A model generated the notes under the pieces. That model was not told the origin of the DNA. It made no database searches and was given only the letters and a program-made list of their open reading frames with translations. The position numbers and the translations under genes are program-made. Positions 3,156 through 5,834 of a stretch of DNA of 5,834 nt are shown one piece after another. The stretch spans positions 1 through 5,834 of the forward strand of contig CAYUCV010000052.1 of the NCBI GenBank assembly GCA_964443545.1. Reading direction: 5' to 3'. Source of the stretch: JBAZKV01 sp964443545. Its GTDB lineage: Bacteria; Margulisbacteria; WOR-1; JAKLHX01; JBAZKV01. Position 1 is the first letter of the stretch, and every line of letters begins with the position of its first letter.

Positions 3156-5789
3156 TTGCTTGTGTCTGCTTTTCTTTATCATTCGGAGGCTGTTTATTAT
3201 TTGGGGCTGACGTTCCTTGCTGGTTCTTTCCTTTTTCTTCTGGCCTTTTCGCAAAGAACCGCAAAAAAGTCGGGAACAGAGTTTTTTTTCAGCCGCTTTT
3301 ACTATTTTCTGGTCCTTTCCGCTGTTTTGGGCGTCCTTTTGAGCGGCCGAGATGCCGAAATGCTGATCCGATATTTCTTCGGAATTCCGTCAGTGTTGAT
3401 CGCCTCTTATGTCCTCTGGAATCTTAACTCTTCCCGGCCTGCCAGTCTAAAATATCTTTCGATCGTTTTCGCGGCTTTTTTTGTTGTCCAAGGACTGGTA
3501 GTGCCTGATTCCGAGAATATAAAGTTTTTTGTTCTTAATGAGTCCCTGTTCCTTACCCTGTTCGGTACGCCTATACAGCTGGTAAGGGCGCTGCTTGCTA
3601 TTGCGTCTGCCTGGCTCACCTTGAACTATTGCCAAAAGACTATCGAGGATAACAGCAGAGAACGCGGGCATCCTTATCCGGCAAAGGTCTGGGGTTTTTA
3701 CAGGTCGCTGGCGGTTTTTGTTGTCATTCTGCTCATTGGATGGTTTGCAACTGAGCATTTTGGACAACGCCAGAAAAGACTGATCGAGAACAGAGCTGCT
3801 TCCGATGCCAAACTGGTGGTCGATCTGCTCAGCGAGAGCATGCAAACGGCGGATTGCGCGGTCAAAGCCATGGCCGGCTCGCCGTGGATAGGGCCGCTGC
3901 TGGAAAAAATGACAGGGCCGCGGAATGACGAGGCCAACAGCGTTCTGGACAGATATAACAGCTCATTCGGTCTGTCGGTCTGCTATCTTATGGACGACAA
4001 AGGGGTCGTTATAGCCGCCTCCAATAGGAAGCAGCCCGACTCATTTATGGGGCGGGACTTTTCCTTTAGGCCCTATTTCAAAAATGCCATTGCAGGAGAG
4101 CCCTCTTCCTACCTTGCTGTTGGGATCGTTTCCGGCAAAAGAGGATACTATTCAAGTGCTCCGGTTCTATCAGAAGGAAGGCCTGCCGGTGTTGTGACAG
4201 CGAAAAAAGATATTGAAGAACTTGAGGCTGTTCTAAATCCCTCTTCCGCTGTTCTGCTTGTGGACAGCGACGGCATAATCTTTCTATCGGACGAAAAGGA
4301 CCTTATCTTTAGGCCGCTTTGGCCCATAGAGTCTTTTGCCGCCGGTTCCAAGGTAAAGGACCTGCAGTACAGGCATGTGCTCACGGAACCCGTCCTTGAA
4401 AAAAGGCCATCCAGCGGAGACCTGACCGAATTCAGAGGGTCCCCGGTCCTGGTAAATTCTTCCGCGGCATCAGTGCCTGGATGGATGCTTTATACCCTTT
4501 ATCCTGCCGGATCTATACAGGCTTCGCGCGCCACCGCCATGCTTATTACTGCGGCATGTGCTGTTCTGGCAATGGGTCTTCTTTATTTTATCAACGACAG
4601 GGAGCTGCGGCTGCTTGAGACGATGTTGGACAAGGAGCAGCTGGCCATTACACTTCAGAGTGTAGGCGACGGGCTGATAACAACGGATCACTCCGGCAGA
4701 ATATCGATCGCCAATGAATCCGCTTTGCGTATGCTCGGGCTCAGGTTGGAAGAGGCCAGGGGCAGACTTATTGAAGATGTCATGAAAATAGTGGAGGAAT
4801 CATCAAGAAATCCCATAGAAAATCCTGTTCTTGAGGTTCTTCGCACAAGAGATCAGGTCAAGCTTAAGAACCACGCATTGCTTATAAGTGCTGACGGAAG
4901 AGAGTTTAACATCTCGGACAGCGCATCTCCCATAGTAATAAAGGCCTCTGGGGTTTTTCTTGGAGTTGTTCTTGTGTTCAGGGATGTTTCCCAGAGGATA
5001 CAGGACGAAAACAGGCTCCGCCTTGCCGCACAGGAATGGGAAAAGACCTTTGACAATATGGCTGAAGGAATAACCGTGCAGAATTCCGAATATATGATCA
5101 CTAATGCTAACAGTATGGCCTGCCGTCTGTTGGGGATCAAAAAAGAGGACCTACTAGGCAGAAAATGCTACGAAGTATTCCACAAAACCGATAGTCCTCT
5201 TGCATCCTGTCCGATGGCCCGCTCGCTTTCTTCGAAGAGGCCGGAAGAAGCAGAAGTATTTGAAAAGAGCCTGGGCAAATGGTTCAGGATCTCCACGACG
5301 CCGGTTTTTGACGCTTCCGGCAGGATCGAAAAAGTGATCCATATAATGCAGGACATAACCGAAAGGAAGATCGCTGAAGAAAAACTAAGAGAATATGCTG
5401 AGCTGCAGAAGACCGTAATATCCAATCTTCAGGGGGTCATCTTTTCCCTGGATCGAAACGGTGTGTTCACCCTTTCTGACGGCAAAGGGCTGTCATCTCT
5501 GGGGCTTGAGCCGGGGCAGGTGGTCGGAAGGTCTGTTTTCGATGTCTATAAGGATGTTCCTGAGATAGCGGAGGGGGTTCGTGCAGCTATTGGAGGTCAT
5601 CCGTGGGCCGGTATTGTGCGAGTTCAGAAAATAGTATTTGACACTTTCGTATCTCCGGTCTTTGGCAGCGACGGCATGGTGGAAGGTGTGACCGGGATAG
5701 CCACGGATATAACGGACAGGATAACGAGCGAAGAACTGATAATCGAACTTAACGAACAGCAAAAGACCATTCTGGACGCGGCAGTGTAA
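3156..5789 (+). CDS. Membrane sensor: N-terminal helices, DctB-like Cache, three PAS domains, no output domain
   Basis: This open frame gives 877 residues from TTG 3156; the authentic start is probably ATG 2990, out of frame. Residues 11-198 form several hydrophobic segments (about 11-33, 47-63, 71-90, 99-116, 127-157, 183-198). Residues 199-458 are extracytoplasmic and look like a double Cache domain; 277-337 (YLMDDKGVVIAASN, GRDFSFRPYF, GKRGYYSSAPV) closely recall DctB-type dicarboxylate sensors. A helix at 459-479 returns to the cytoplasm, followed by three PAS domains (about 488-613, 625-737, 745-855). PAS2 carries C671, H676 and CP at 685-686. The protein ends with NEQQKTILDAAV, which matches the start of each PAS domain, so a fourth PAS begins and stops. 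No histidine kinase, GGDEF or other output domain is present. Sensing is clear; ligand and output are not. It could be a decayed kinase gene or one cut by a rearrangement or assembly break. Confidence 0.82.
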   Translation: MLVSAFLYHSEAVYYLGLTFLAGSFLFLLAFSQRTAKKSGTEFFFSRFYYFLVLSAVLGVLLSGRDAEMLIRYFFGIPSVLIASYVLWNLNSSRPASLKYLSIVFAAFFVVQGLVVPDSENIKFFVLNESLFLTLFGTPIQLVRALLAIASAWLTLNYCQKTIEDNSRERGHPYPAKVWGFYRSLAVFVVILLIGWFATEHFGQRQKRLIENRAASDAKLVVDLLSESMQTADCAVKAMAGSPWIGPLLEKMTGPRNDEANSVLDRYNSSFGLSVCYLMDDKGVVIAASNRKQPDSFMGRDFSFRPYFKNAIAGEPSSYLAVGIVSGKRGYYSSAPVLSEGRPAGVVTAKKDIEELEAVLNPSSAVLLVDSDGIIFLSDEKDLIFRPLWPIESFAAGSKVKDLQYRHVLTEPVLEKRPSSGDLTEFRGSPVLVNSSAASVPGWMLYTLYPAGSIQASRATAMLITAACAVLAMGLLYFINDRELRLLETMLDKEQLAITLQSVGDGLITTDHSGRISIANESALRMLGLRLEEARGRLIEDVMKIVEESSRNPIENPVLEVLRTRDQVKLKNHALLISADGREFNISDSASPIVIKASGVFLGVVLVFRDVSQRIQDENRLRLAAQEWEKTFDNMAEGITVQNSEYMITNANSMACRLLGIKKEDLLGRKCYEVFHKTDSPLASCPMARSLSSKRPEEAEVFEKSLGKWFRISTTPVFDASGRIEKVIHIMQDITERKIAEEKLREYAELQKTVISNLQGVIFSLDRNGVFTLSDGKGLSSLGLEPGQVVGRSVFDVYKDVPEIAEGVRAAIGGHPWAGIVRVQKIVFDTFVSPVFGSDGMVEGVTGIATDITDRITSEELIIELNEQQKTILDAAV

Positions 5790-5834
5790 ACTAAAGTGTG
5801 TAAATCGGCGGGAAGGCGGGTGAATATATAATAA

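Noticed and set aside
5827..5832. TATAAT near the window end
   Set aside because: It lies in an AT-rich stretch (TATATAATAA) with no -35 or extended TG, and no gene is visible downstream in the window.
1..5834. CRISPR array, toxin-antitoxin pair, phage or transposase genes
   Set aside because: No regularly spaced repeats, and no recognisable toxin, phage or transposase motifs were seen on either strand. A novel defence or mobile system is not supported.

Overview
All genes in this window lie on the + strand and are closely packed, as in a compact bacterial chromosome. The order is repeat-rich leader, pabB, initiator-type tRNA-Met, Nudix hydrolase, small tRNA-binding OB-fold protein, short J-domain protein, and a large membrane-bound PAS sensor. 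The tRNA has no encoded CCA. Dispersed palindromic repeats occur both between genes and inside a gene. The mix of house-keeping genes with a multi-PAS sensor would fit an uncultured anaerobic candidate phylum (Omnitrophota or Margulisbacteria type), but this placement is a low-confidence guess and no marker here decides it.

Bases 1-217 hold three hairpin-forming palindromes, a 13-base direct repeat and an extended -10 promoter (148-156) for pabB. pabB (218-1309) encodes the chorismate-binding subunit of aminodeoxychorismate synthase (folate pathway). It carries an in-frame palindromic repeat of a widely dispersed type, which adds about 16 residues in a linker. The pabB stop codon lies inside a second copy of the same TGCTATAAT promoter, which drives the tRNA gene (1319-1392) nearly without a leader. 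The tRNA runs straight into the Nudix ORF with no room for a Shine-Dalgarno site.

Next come the Nudix hydrolase (ADP-ribose pyrophosphatase type), a 107-residue protein like Trbp111 or the MetRS beta subunit, and a short J-domain co-chaperone with one C-terminal substrate-binding domain and an odd CPCC motif. Spacings of 27 and 16 bases suggest a single transcription unit for translation and protein quality control.

The last gene, from about 2990 to 5789, is a sensor with several N-terminal membrane helices, a DctB-like extracytoplasmic Cache domain, another helix and three PAS domains. It appears broken twice. A T6 run (3129-3134) puts the first 52 codons out of frame with the rest. The ORF also stops at the first residues of what looks like a fourth PAS domain, before any kinase or other output domain. 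No wholly new system is evident. The points that most deserve a second look are the in-gene palindrome, the unusual initiator tRNA and its overlapping promoter, the tRNA/CDS junction, and the doubly interrupted sensor.
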